NCBI RefSeq assembly: GCF_029961145.1
Contig: NZ_JASBRG010000005.1
Location: forward strand, 186,001 to 250,000
Source: Pinibacter soli
GTDB taxonomy: Bacteria > Bacteroidota > Bacteroidia > Chitinophagales > Chitinophagaceae
Direction of reading: 5' to 3'
DNA: 64,000 nt
In this document: one piece after another, positions 38,801 through 45,678 of the stretch
How the letters are laid out: every line of letters starts with the position of its first letter
Position numbering within the stretch: position 1 is the first letter of the stretch
Notes under the pieces: model-generated
Databases searched by the model: none
What the model saw: only the letters and a program-made list of their open reading frames with translations
What the model was told of the DNA's origin: nothing
Position numbers and translations under genes: made by a program

Positions 38801-39842
38801 ATTTGATATTATTGTATGCATCATTAAATGATTTGAACGGCCCTGTTACCGGCGTTGTTGGCAAAGAATTATTAATAACGAATGTTCCCTGCACACCTCC
38901 AATTCTGTTCACCAGCACACTTGGGGAGTAGGCAGTTTGACGGCTAAGCATACAAGAGTCCATTTGCCTGTAATAGGTGGAAGGAGCTAACGGAGTAGTG
39001 GCAGCCAGCGTAGTAGTAAGCACATCTGTTGTTGCGCCTGAAATATTATTCCACGTAACGTTATTTGTAGAATATTGCCACTGAGTAACCAAACCTATGG
39101 TTGCAGGATGTACCGCAGTTAGGGTAAAGTTGTCGGTCGGGCAAACCTGTGACTGGTTTGAACTAACGGTTCCAGGATCCGGAGCACCATTACAATCAGG
39201 AGGAGCTGCTGTCCAGGTGAATGTAATATTCGGCCTTGTAGTAGCAGTACCTAATTCGGTTGTTGTACCAATTGTACAAAAGTTGGTAATATCATTCGCG
39301 CCATAGGTATGCGATGCATTAAATGACAAACCCGTTGTCCATGCCACGGTAGCATTAGCTGTTTCATTATTACTAATACCAGTGCCTCCGTTAACGCAAA
39401 TTTCAACCAGAAGGTTGCTTGTTCCATTCCAGAAAAATTTGTTCGTGAACGGGTATGAGTTTACGCCCGTTGTAGGCGTAAGATTCGAATTGGAGTAAAG
39501 TACCGCCGGAGAGTTTTCCCAGGTAGTAGATTGAAGGGAGTTCACACTTGTTGTGTCCATCTTCAGGGAATATTGGCGGAGACCACTGGCATTGTTCACG
39601 CTCACTACGTTGTACTTTAAACCGGTAATATAACCCCGCGTAAGCCCTGCGGCCTGCAATTCGCTTGCACGAAACAGGTATTGCGATCTACTTCCCTCAA
39701 CGGCACCCGGCAAGGGCGACGGATAGGTTGTACCGCCGTTTCCTACAGAGCCGGTACCAACGGTAAAGTCCTGGGCGGAAAGGCGTGACGCAATAGTAAG
39801 AAGAAAGAAGACACAAAAGAGGAATGCATGCTTTGTTCTCAT
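32895..39842 (-). CDS. Giant secreted adhesin-like protein with type IX sorting domain
   Basis: A 2315-residue protein with a signal peptide (FLFCVFFLLTIASRLSAQ) and a C-terminal gliding-motility-type sorting domain (about 2230-2315; FIPNSFTPNGDGHNDQFKIY, then WDGTLGGKPQPSGVYMYVC). Between them: a BNR/Ig-like N-terminal part (about 20-310), two long right-handed parallel beta-helix regions with repeated N-x-I words (about 330-790 and 900-1340), an IgGFc-binding-like domain (about 1440-1890) and a PKD domain (about 2140-2220). Such proteins are exported by the type IX system and attached at the surface. Likely function: adhesion or surface matrix. One PorP/SprF partner gene lies downstream. 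Confidence 0.9.
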   Translation of the reverse strand: MRTKHAFLFCVFFLLTIASRLSAQDFTVGTGSVGNGGTTYPSPLPGAVEGSRSQYLFRASELQAAGLTRGYITGLKYNVVSVNNASGLRQYSLKMDTTSVNSLQSTTWENSPAVLYSNSNLTPTTGVNSYPFTNKFFWNGTSNLLVEICVNGGTGISNNETANATVAWTTGLSFNASHTYGANDITNFCTIGTTTELGTATTRPNITFTWTAAPPDCNGAPDPGTVSSNQSQVCPTDNFTLTAVHPATIGLVTQWQYSTNNVTWNNISGATTDVLTTTLAATTPLAPSTYYRQMDSCMLSRQTAYSPSVLVNRIGGVQGTFVINNSLPTTPVTGPFKSFNDAYNNIKCGISGPVVFNVVNTGTPYNEQLIINSVFGTSATNTITFNGNGATINYLAATNATAPVIRLNGAHHVIIDNLNITALGNTASQFGWGVHLTNDADSNTISRCNITVDPVQSNNYAGIVMSGGTSPASNGSNCDSNSIRNNTIKGGQYAISIMGGTSTGADYPVNRNQVLNNTIQDFGAYGIYMSNNLMTRVEGNDFSRPLRSTTGGSLMGVYLTGTNVANFISKNKIHAMFNASYTFNGSFYGIYFSTANGFAGSENVASNNEIYDIKCLGTIYGLANSGSSYANYYYNTVVIDDINTAATVQTYGFYATNQVAFVDIKNNIFSIVRGGTALKYGMCMASSTLSLFTINYNNYFSNGHPTYSTGYYNNTAFATLADWQKATKFDTTSVAVDPAFKNLSTGDLTPTSAAMMNKGTPVVTLDDIASAARDTKTPDVGAVEYNLPGCTTSFLPGDAFANVGYATCVGKSVILNLKNNDVGLGLTYQWQTATSVAGTWSNLSTPLVAPPYTFNAGNNTIYYRAAVACNGGTPQYTVPIQIVIGGYFPAGTYTIDQTQATDPVGTKNFNSFKDAASAISCGIAGPVVFKAKPGVYNDHIRIGVIGNSSAVNTVTFQSESGNPAGTELTYNAPDGNNNYTVQLDSASNVTFKNLTVSATNAVYARAFDLMNIASNDSIVNCVVNSVKPPASYFNGQTDVTGIYAGTNYTGGKLVIKGNTFHKGARGIYISGLSSPFPVSTVFFSQNDVIEGNLFDSCYQQSIYASNASSIRIVNNTIPVKTANAGIGTAPATSGIYMNNCDSANVITGNYITLENNTGYIYGIYMTGNNGTPNAHGKVMNNKIYGLTGLTNQTVGLYNTGTTAVPGSYTDFINNEISVSSSVSGATNSAICVALFSQNGIYTNYYNNSLLNTAPGGGFNVALWADHPQFNYGGNTNVLNNIIVNRGAGPAIYYQNASCGMMNVDYNLMYTGGPMLVRQYPIGTDYPDLASWRKLYASDYNSLVYNPAFTSTANLQPLASDPASWSMQGRGVQIAGNNVDINGNARPVLLTDGVPDIGAYEFDPTVAPPDLVATPATPAPGITQSFSFGTDTVTRITWDPSAAVPTAISLKRYSGRIPAGLNPTTQSMYYYVAANVTGSGPFKYKMQQNFIDSWMRNLPSKSGIKTGQTNASNTWVVSGASAIDSFNNIYSDTALTLLDKFTGMTDGKIPVQPVYTTTPDSSNTGTRFWAPYPSNGNMLQQNNQTFKFILASTVATQATVTVHGTGYSKTYSIPAGGTVLTDEVPKWGAMDARMITEGLSNRAVLVESKDPITVATTLDLNTSTAYSTATIQPTGTYAKEYKTLGTAQYSSIKPDLNYMGTSWVTVIADNDNTVVQITPSGATVGGQAAGVPFQVTLNRGQAYQILGAYIKIHSITGTTGSFSYESVDLTGTTVVSLPNSAGKCMPVAVFNGSSGTNILCNEDQVQIERYIYQQSFPMQAWGKKFLTAPLATRNSKSQLLYTLYRVMVKDPATVVKVNGSVLSGLRNNTFYQFSSNIPQYIEANKPITVSQNMTFAGSATINACGNEAYSNPGTGGAMTYLTPIGLGVKNAVAYRKVFDLSYITAIVPTKALSSFKIDGSGTFDSTYVHPQNAGYTVVMKSFPAGAGFSVITCDSNFTAIDHMPNGSAAYLYNVGYQVPRVNVNGYYNNVYNNIGTRSAYTCAGTTFKPTIYLPVAAKSITWKLSAAPGATPSTDVTVNNPVAVDTVEMNSQDYYEYTLNQPVSFATTGNDTIPVSVTYAASNPLSCDQTVTGGVPVVVKQAPDANFSVVYDNCIFTTAQFTEKGTVSNGAAFDRWSWNFGDNTTANIKNPTKKWNQTGSFNVGLMEIANDGCFDSTSQKIAVNYCDNVFIPNSFTPNGDGHNDQFKIYASNVTEMKMMIFNQWGQKIFETTNMASGWDGTLGGKPQPSGVYMYVCRIVLTSGEVVEKKGSINLLR

Positions 39843-40164
39843 TGCAATTATGATTGGTTTTGGTGTTTATGGATCATCTGGCAGTTAAACAGTGTTTATC
39901 CAAAAACTCACATGTGTTGTCTGCACTTTATCAGACTATTTTTTCTGCTCCTTGTAAAAATACTATTGTGATTTTTTGATTGTTTGAGCATAAATGCGCA
40001 AAAAAATAACCGAGTAGAAACACCTAGGAGAGTGGAAAATTGAAAATTGAAAGCGGAGAGTTGATAGCTGTTAATTGTTAAAAGGAACGCGGGTTAACGT
40101 CATTGTTCAGTTATTCAAGCACTCAAATATTCATTTCTTTAATCATAAAAAACACGCTGCGGTA

Positions 40165-40347
40165 CGTCATTGCGAGACCCTGGGAGACCGCACGGTTGGA
40201 TGATGAAAGCAATTACAAATAGCGGCGAGCGGGGCGAAGCAATCCCCTGCAAGTCGCGAATGGAGGTTGCTTCGGCCGCTGGTCTTATTTTGACCTGTCA
40301 TTAATTAGCCGAGCATTTCTCCTTCGTTCGCAGGCCTCGCAATGACG
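40165..40347. repeat. CGTCATTGCGAG long inverted repeat, copy 2
   Basis: The unit begins CGTCATTGCGAGACCC and ends GGCCTCGCAATGACG. Interior GAAGCAATCCCCTGC and GTTGCTTCGGCCGC correspond to the same positions in copy 1 at 3184-3375. It occupies the middle of an otherwise empty 703-bp stretch (39843-40545) behind the start of the giant adhesin gene; nothing else is recognised there except a terminator (40386-40414). Confidence 0.75.
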
Positions 40348-40385
40348 CGCTGGCTTTATGCAGTTTATTCAGTCAGTTACCGGCA

Positions 40386-40414
40386 TAAAAAAAGGCCTGT
40401 ATAAAACAGACCTT
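40386..40414 (-). terminator. Rho-independent terminator after the Lys-rich small gene
   Basis: On the minus strand AAGGTCTGT (loop TTTAT) ACAGGCCTT forms a stem followed by a run of T. It is 130 bp past the stop of the 83-residue gene at 40546-40797. Confidence 0.7.
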
Positions 40415-40545
40415 AAGTTTGTCACTATTAACAATGATACTAATGGCTAATTCAAAAGGTAAAAGTAAAAAGGTAGATGGTTTTATGCGCTACCTTTCAT
40501 AACGTATCGGGAACCCTCTTTTTTGAATTTTTATTTTTTACTTTA

Positions 40546-40797
40546 TCAACTAACATGTTCCGCGGCTTTTTCAGCCTTGGTATCTTTTGTCGGTTTCGCC
40601 GCCTTCTTCACTTTTTTGGGTTTGGGATCTTTTGCGCCGGCGGCGAGGATCTTACTGGCTTTTTTTACGTGGCGGTTAAATTTCTTCTCTCCTACTTTAG
40701 ACTTTAAGTCTTCAAAGGTCGAAAACAGTTTATCTTCAATCTGAGTACGTAGCGTTTTTTTCGCGCTCTTTTCGGTGGTAAGATTCTTTTTTGACAT
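40546..40797 (-). CDS. Small Lys/Ala-rich basic protein
   Basis: An 83-residue protein, about a third Lys/Arg. N-terminal part (about 15-55) is predicted helical (LFSTFEDLKSKVGEKKFNRH, then VKKASKILAAGAKD); the C-terminal part is a Lys/Ala/Pro-rich tail (PKPKKVKKAAKPTKDTKAEK) resembling histone-H1-like tails. It probably binds nucleic acid, but no family motif decides it. It has its own terminator. Confidence 0.65.
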   Translation of the reverse strand: MSKKNLTTEKSAKKTLRTQIEDKLFSTFEDLKSKVGEKKFNRHVKKASKILAAGAKDPKPKKVKKAAKPTKDTKAEKAAEHVS

Positions 40798-41087
40798 TAC
40801 TAATTTTTTTAATTAAAAAGTCGCTCTACTCAAATTTAATAATTTGATAATATTGGCAATGTTAAGTTTTTAAAACATTCGGATTCATTATTTTTTTTAT
40901 ACTTCGCTGTCTTTTAAGGCATTATTTTTAATCTCAACCGCCTCCGGGATGGCAAAAACAAACTACGCAGCATTGGCAGCCAAAAGTTTTAACACGTAAT
41001 GTTTTCTTAACACGAAATCTGTTGTGCCATCCCTGAAAAATGTCTACTTTTTTCGCTGATTTTCTAACCATAAACCGCGTTAGTGTT

Positions 41088-41417
41088 ATGTCAGTAAATA
41101 AAAAAGAATTCGACAACTTTTTGAAACAGGAACCATGGGCAATGGACAACTCTGAACTTGTATTCGGACGTTCCCTTGGAAGATACACTGCCATCAATGG
41201 TATTGTACATCTCTATGCGAGTTTGGAACAACATACTGACGGCTACTACCAAATTTTTAACGACCCTAACGGTAATACTCACCTGCAAATTGATATCGCA
41301 GGCAATAAAAAAGAAGGCATCGTTCAATCCCCCGGAGAAATTGTTTTGCTGGATGAAAATGGAGAAAGCAAAGTTTTAATTCCGAAGAAAGAATTTTTTA
41401 TCCCGCAGGCGGAGTAA
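41088..41417 (+). CDS. Hypothetical protein, 109 residues
   Basis: Start taken at ATG 41088 (MSVNKKEFDNFL); a longer reading from 41040 adds 16 residues. The sequence is acidic, without signal peptide, with NSELVFGRSLGRYTAING and EGIVQSPGEIVLLDENGESKV stretches suggesting a small beta domain. No family recognised. It stands alone, with 500 bp of non-coding sequence downstream. Confidence 0.55.
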   Translation: MSVNKKEFDNFLKQEPWAMDNSELVFGRSLGRYTAINGIVHLYASLEQHTDGYYQIFNDPNGNTHLQIDIAGNKKEGIVQSPGEIVLLDENGESKVLIPKKEFFIPQAE

Positions 41418-41867
41418 TGAGCCCGCAGATGACGCCGATTTGACTGATTTGCACAGATTTTCTGATGCAGACTTTGCAACACTTTAAAGGTGCGACAGAT
41501 TTTCATGATTGTCACAATCTTCCATGATCATTAAGTAGTAGATCGTAACAAATCATCAAATCTGCCTGCCCGACTAAAGTCATTAGGCAGGCGCTCCTTC
41601 TTATCCTCAATTTTCAATTCATTGTTGGCTCTTACTTCTTATTAGACTTAATAAAATATAACAAAAAAACACTGGGCACGCAGATAACACTGATTTGGCG
41701 GGTCTACGCGGATTTTTTCCTACTACCAGGGACCATTGCCTGATAGAACCTTGGGGAAAAGTAAAGAAAATCGTGATGGCAAACCCGTATAACACACAAT
41801 AGGATGAGGATAATGACGCAGGTCCAACAAATTGTGGTTCAATTATTTTAAAAAAATGCGGAAATAT
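41418..41867. other. 450-bp stretch without gene, upstream of tRNA-Arg
   Basis: No ORF with coding character. Contains a small hairpin GCCTGCC...GGCAGGC (about 41566-41592) and repeated words GATTTTTTCC/GCAGATTTGAC-like. It probably holds the end of the 41088 gene's transcript and the approach to the tRNA promoter. Confidence 0.4.
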
Positions 41868-41899
41868 TTTGGCAAATCAATATCGGCGTCTTATTTTTG
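41868..41899 (+). promoter_or_regulatory. tRNA-Arg promoter (TTTG / TATTTTTG)
   Basis: TTTG at 41868-41871 and TATTTTTG at 41892-41899, separated by 20 bp, fit the Bacteroidota sigma-A consensus (TTTG, 19-21 bp, TAnnTTTG). The tRNA begins 18 bp further on, at 41918. Confidence 0.75.
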
Positions 41900-41917
41900 C
41901 AACCCCGTTGAGGGAAT

Positions 41918-41993
41918 GGCCCTGTAGCTCAATTGAATAGAGCATTTGACTACGGATCAAAAGGTTTCAGGTTTGAATCCTGACAGGGTCACG
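41918..41993 (+). tRNA. tRNA-Arg (anticodon ACG)
   Basis: A 76-nt cloverleaf without encoded CCA. Acceptor GGCCCTG pairs with CAGGGTC (one G-U), the anticodon arm is TTTGA-CTACGGA-TCAAA with ACG at positions 34-36, the T-arm is TCAGG-TTTGAAT-CCTGA, discriminator A. The 3' end from 41971 is duplicated 19.2 kb downstream, marking it as an integration site. Confidence 0.95.
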
Positions 41994-42294
41994 AAATAGG
42001 GTTTCGAAACCAGCTAAAAGCCAGCAAAGTATTGATTTTGCTGGCTTTTTTGTTTTTAGGCATATCAAAAAAGTACAAAAGAAATCAATATTCTGGTGAA
42101 CAAAATTTTTCCCAAATTTTGTTCACTGGAAAATGAAAAAAAGCCCATTCAGCAAGGATTACGGCGGAAAAAAGTTTACCAAAATACGCCCCGCTTTCAC
42201 CTGGTTTTCCCCTTCTTTTTCAGTCTGTGAGTGAACATTTTTTAACCAATCAAAAAAACGAAAAACGTGGACAGAAAACACAGTTTTGCACTTT
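41971..42294 (+). repeat. Left attachment repeat (tRNA 3' end plus 300 bp)
   Basis: AGGTTTGAATCCTGACAGGG (tRNA T-arm to acceptor) followed by TCACGAAATAGGGTTTCGAAACC, a terminator hairpin, and about 240 bp that end at ACGTGGACAGAAAACACA. The same order recurs at 61140-61476 with one substitution in the first 85 bp and more differences later. In copy 2 the last words run into an integrase gene; here they run into the end of the aspartyl protease gene. Copies of an integrase leader region are the simplest reading. Confidence 0.9.
42019..42052 (+). terminator. tRNA-Arg terminator
   Basis: AGCCAGCAAA (loop GTATTGAT) TTTGCTGGCT followed by TTTTTTG. It ends the tRNA transcript and is part of the duplicated region (second copy 61188-61221). 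Confidence 0.85.
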
Positions 42295-42299
42295 AATGC

Positions 42300-43805
42300 T
42301 TACAACTGCAGACTTTGCACACTATCCCGCCTTTGCAACTGTAACGTATAGCCTTTTTCCGGGGCAGACAACAACAGGTTTATTTTTTCCGGATTAGTGA
42401 CCAACTGCGCGGCCTCAAGGTTGTTAATTGAAACCACAACATCTCCTCTCAGGATTTTCTGCGCCATGTTTTCGTTTGTCACCGATTCAACTACTAATTG
42501 CTCTTTCTCATTGAATGTAAAATAAACGCCGTTGAGTACGAAATCGTATGGCAGCCCACTGGCTTTGTTGGGCGTAAAATGAACGAGTTGTCTTCCTAAA
42601 TCGAGCGTAAAATTAAACCTGTGCAACATTTTAATCCCTAGCGAGCCGGCCCTGTCACCGGCCCATTTTTCGTCGCCGGTTTCGTAGACCTGTAACACGC
42701 CAGGAAAATGCTTCAGTTCCAAGGAGCCTAGGTTCAACTTATCAAAATCACCGGTTACTGAAGTGGAGGCATGCCCCAGGCTAACTGTAGTGCCGCTGCT
42801 GTAAGGCAAAAAACCACTGGTGAGCAGCTGGTGATTTTCGACAAATGGCCCAAATCCAACAAGGTAGTAGCCGGCGCCGGTGTCGAAAACGAAATCTGCC
42901 CCTGCTTCCTGTGTTCCAACTTTTAGAATACCCGGAACAACCGGTACACCATTAGCAAGCCTTACCGCCACCGTGGTCCCTTCTTTTTCAAAAGCATAGT
43001 TACCGAAGTTGTATAATTCTATAACCATCTTGTCGAAATCCACTTTAGTGATAAAACGGCGGGCAAGCGTATTGCCCAAAATACCATCCAGACCGCCGCC
43101 GATGCTTTCAAAAAGAGCAATATTGTTTTTAGGTATCGTTAGTGTATCTAAGTGCAGTGTATTGTCCGAAGAAATAGACACCTCCATGCTAGCGCCTACC
43201 ACTGAAGTATTTTGTCTGCGACTCTTTACCAGGCCCAGCGAATCAGCTACAGATTTTTTCAGTGCCATACCATCGGCGCCGGTATCAAACATCAGCCTCA
43301 GCGGGCGACTGCTTTGATTCAGCCGGGCCGTTACCACAATAAACCCGTTTACCATTTGAAATGGAATGCGGGCTTTAAGTATTGAACGCTGATATTTATC
43401 AACGCCACACAATTGATCGAAAAGGTCAACGTATAGCAACTCATTTCTATCGTTCAACCAAGCGGCCGTTTCAATGGATTTTCCCTCGCTGAAACCTTGT
43501 AAAACCATGCGTTTTTTTTCGCCTGACGTTACCATCGTTTTCAAGCGAAGCGAATCGAGGGAAAAGTGTTCTGCTATGTTTTGCAGCACACCCTCAGCAG
43601 AAGGGCGACTATACACTCCTACAGAAAAGTCGGAAGCAAGAAATAGCCTGTAAACGCTTGCATCTCTGGTTTGAAACGAACGGTTCAGCGCAGACACCAA
43701 TGAATCCGGTATAAACGTTTTTTGTGCGCTGCCAACACTTGTTAAGACGGCGAGTGCTACAAATAAAAGCAGGAACATTTTCCTGCGGAACAGATGTACC
43801 AACAT
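42300..43805 (-). CDS. Pepsin/retropepsin-like aspartyl protease with PDZ domain
   Basis: A 501-residue exported protein (signal peptide about 10-27). Two catalytic aspartate motifs lie in one chain: FDTGADGMAL with Asp174 and FDTGAGYYLVG with Asp308, so the active site can be built by one polypeptide as in pepsin, though the motif style is that of bacterial retropepsin-like/clan AA enzymes. A PDZ-like domain follows (about 410-490; VVSINNLEAAQL). In other Bacteroidota such proteases trim peptides in the periplasm or at the surface (family inference). Last gene of the island's minus-strand unit. Confidence 0.85.
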   Translation of the reverse strand: MLVHLFRRKMFLLLFVALAVLTSVGSAQKTFIPDSLVSALNRSFQTRDASVYRLFLASDFSVGVYSRPSAEGVLQNIAEHFSLDSLRLKTMVTSGEKKRMVLQGFSEGKSIETAAWLNDRNELLYVDLFDQLCGVDKYQRSILKARIPFQMVNGFIVVTARLNQSSRPLRLMFDTGADGMALKKSVADSLGLVKSRRQNTSVVGASMEVSISSDNTLHLDTLTIPKNNIALFESIGGGLDGILGNTLARRFITKVDFDKMVIELYNFGNYAFEKEGTTVAVRLANGVPVVPGILKVGTQEAGADFVFDTGAGYYLVGFGPFVENHQLLTSGFLPYSSGTTVSLGHASTSVTGDFDKLNLGSLELKHFPGVLQVYETGDEKWAGDRAGSLGIKMLHRFNFTLDLGRQLVHFTPNKASGLPYDFVLNGVYFTFNEKEQLVVESVTNENMAQKILRGDVVVSINNLEAAQLVTNPEKINLLLSAPEKGYTLQLQRRDSVQSLQL

Positions 43806-43856
43806 ATATTCTTCTTCAAAATGATAGAAATATTTTTCTGAAATTGCCCAGGCGGA

Positions 43857-43916
43857 GTAAAAGGCTTGCTTCGACCAACAACTCAGGTGAATTGTTAGTC
43901 AAAGCAAGCCTTTTAT
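43857..43916. terminator. Long hairpin between TlpA-like and aspartyl protease genes
   Basis: AAAGGCTTGCTT...AAGCAAGCCTTT with a further pairing GACCAACAA/TTGTTAGTC gives a roughly 22-bp stem. A-rich and T-rich tracts flank it on both sides, so it may stop transcription from either direction and separate the protease gene from the rest of the unit. Confidence 0.7.
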
Positions 43917-43956
43917 CTTTAGGAACAGTTTACACTATTAGAGAATCGTGCAATAA

Positions 43957-45363
43957 TTATTTTGCAGCGTTATCTTTTTTGTCGTCGCCGCCAATAGCCG
44001 CCATAAGCATTTTTTTCAGGTCAGGATTGGAAGGTCTTGGCGCACTGGCTGTAATTAATTTGCCATCTGCATCAATCAAAATGAAACGCGGAATGGCTGC
44101 AATAGAATAAAATTCCATTAAATCTTGCTTTCCACCTGTATTCAATTGAACACCACCCAATGCATTTTTTTGAACATAGTCCAGCCACACTTGCTTTTGA
44201 TTGGCACCGTCTGTAGAAATACTCACAAACTCTACAGGCGCATTCGCTGCTTTCATTTCGTCTTCCAACTTCTTCATGAAAGGCATTTCCGCTTTACAAG
44301 GTGCGCACCAGGTAGCCCAAATATCAACTACCACTATTTTACCTTTTAAATCGCTGAGGGAAACTTTTTTTCCTAAACTATTTTCGTATTCGAAATTGTA
44401 AGCGTAGCTGCCTTTGGAAAACGTACTCACTTTTTTCAGTTGATCAAAATATTTGGCCTTTGCAACCGGTGTTAAAAGATATTTTTTATATTGGTCAGTG
44501 GCCGCAGTGAAATCGTTGTACGTTCTAAACAAAGCAAGGCTATGGGCAAGGACAATCCCTTTTAAGGTATCATTGTCCGTTATATTTATTTCATCTTTTA
44601 AAATTGACGAAGTAGTCGGTTTTGTATTTGCGTATTTTTTTTCATAATAGGCATACTTAACGACGCTGAAAATATGCATATAATCCGCCGCATTACCGAA
44701 TTGCAAAATGGATGTCGAGGAGAAAGTTGTATTTTTTATTATAGCATCATAAAATGCAGGATATTGTTCTCTTTCCGGTCTTGCAGGTTTTGGCATGACT
44801 AAAATAGCAATGGGCCACACATTCATGTCCCAATCAACCATACTTTTCATGAATGCATTGAACTTGGTATTCTTAGTTGCTATTTGTTTTTTAAATGTTT
44901 CTGCCTGAGGCATCAACTTTTGATAGGATGCAAAAAAAGTTGGATACTGGGTAGTATCACGTGCGGCTTTTGCTACCGGGGCAGCCAATTCGTTCCACTT
45001 TGCCAACACTGTCATTTCGGGAGAACCGGAAATAACTTCGTATGCTTCTTTATCTTTAAACTTGATTGTCACATTATCGCCCGGTTTCAAATAAAATCTT
45101 GAACTGTACCAGGTATACACGGTATCGCATATATAATAAAGACCTTCTTCGCAATTGGGAATGGCGAATGCAAAATTTCCATCTTTGTTTAGGTAGGATA
45201 CGGCAATTTTTTCCTTAGCACCTTCTTTTACAGCAAATAACTCCAACGGCGTCTTTATATCGCGGGCGTTCTCCCCTTGAATAATTGCTGTTGTATTTTT
45301 TTGTGCCAATGCACCGGACATTAGTCCGATAACAAAGCAGATAACAATCGTGATCTTTTTCAT
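43957..45363 (-). CDS. TlpA-like thiol-disulfide protein 1
   Basis: A 468-residue exported protein (signal peptide ending GALAQ). N-terminal DUF4369-like beta domain (about 25-130), a helical middle (about 130-300), and a thioredoxin domain (about 325-455; VVVDIWATWCAPCKAEMPF with Cys353 and Cys356). It ends in a Lys/Asp-rich tail. Such fusion proteins are periplasmic thiol-disulfide reductases or isomerases linked to SusCD loci. Three related proteins (two complete, one remnant) are in the same unit. Confidence 0.92.
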   Translation of the reverse strand: MKKITIVICFVIGLMSGALAQKNTTAIIQGENARDIKTPLELFAVKEGAKEKIAVSYLNKDGNFAFAIPNCEEGLYYICDTVYTWYSSRFYLKPGDNVTIKFKDKEAYEVISGSPEMTVLAKWNELAAPVAKAARDTTQYPTFFASYQKLMPQAETFKKQIATKNTKFNAFMKSMVDWDMNVWPIAILVMPKPARPEREQYPAFYDAIIKNTTFSSTSILQFGNAADYMHIFSVVKYAYYEKKYANTKPTTSSILKDEINITDNDTLKGIVLAHSLALFRTYNDFTAATDQYKKYLLTPVAKAKYFDQLKKVSTFSKGSYAYNFEYENSLGKKVSLSDLKGKIVVVDIWATWCAPCKAEMPFMKKLEDEMKAANAPVEFVSISTDGANQKQVWLDYVQKNALGGVQLNTGGKQDLMEFYSIAAIPRFILIDADGKLITASAPRPSNPDLKKMLMAAIGGDDKKDNAAK

Positions 45364-45678
45364 ACTCTTTTAAAATTTGTATTTTTTGTTGAAAATTTTA
45401 AATGCGCCTGCTTCTCAATAAAAGGTGTTGCTATTGTTTCGGCTGACACTTAATTTTTTAATGGTTTATTTCTTGTCAGATATTTTTTTCAATTCCGCAA
45501 ATGGCCCATGCTTCTGCCCCATCAGGTTGCGTTACAACTGGCACCGCCTTTTAAATCAGATCCATTCCAACATTCTGATAATTTATATTAGGCACTGTAG
45601 TTGTAAGCGGCTGGCACGATGGGTTTGTGGTTGCCAGATTAGAATTGTGGATCAAAAAACATGGTTGTCTATTATCCA
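45364..45678. other. 315-bp gap in the island unit, no gene seen
   Basis: Between the trypsin-like protease gene and TlpA-like gene 1. No open frame has a coding look, and no strong hairpin or promoter box was recognised. Confidence 0.4.
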
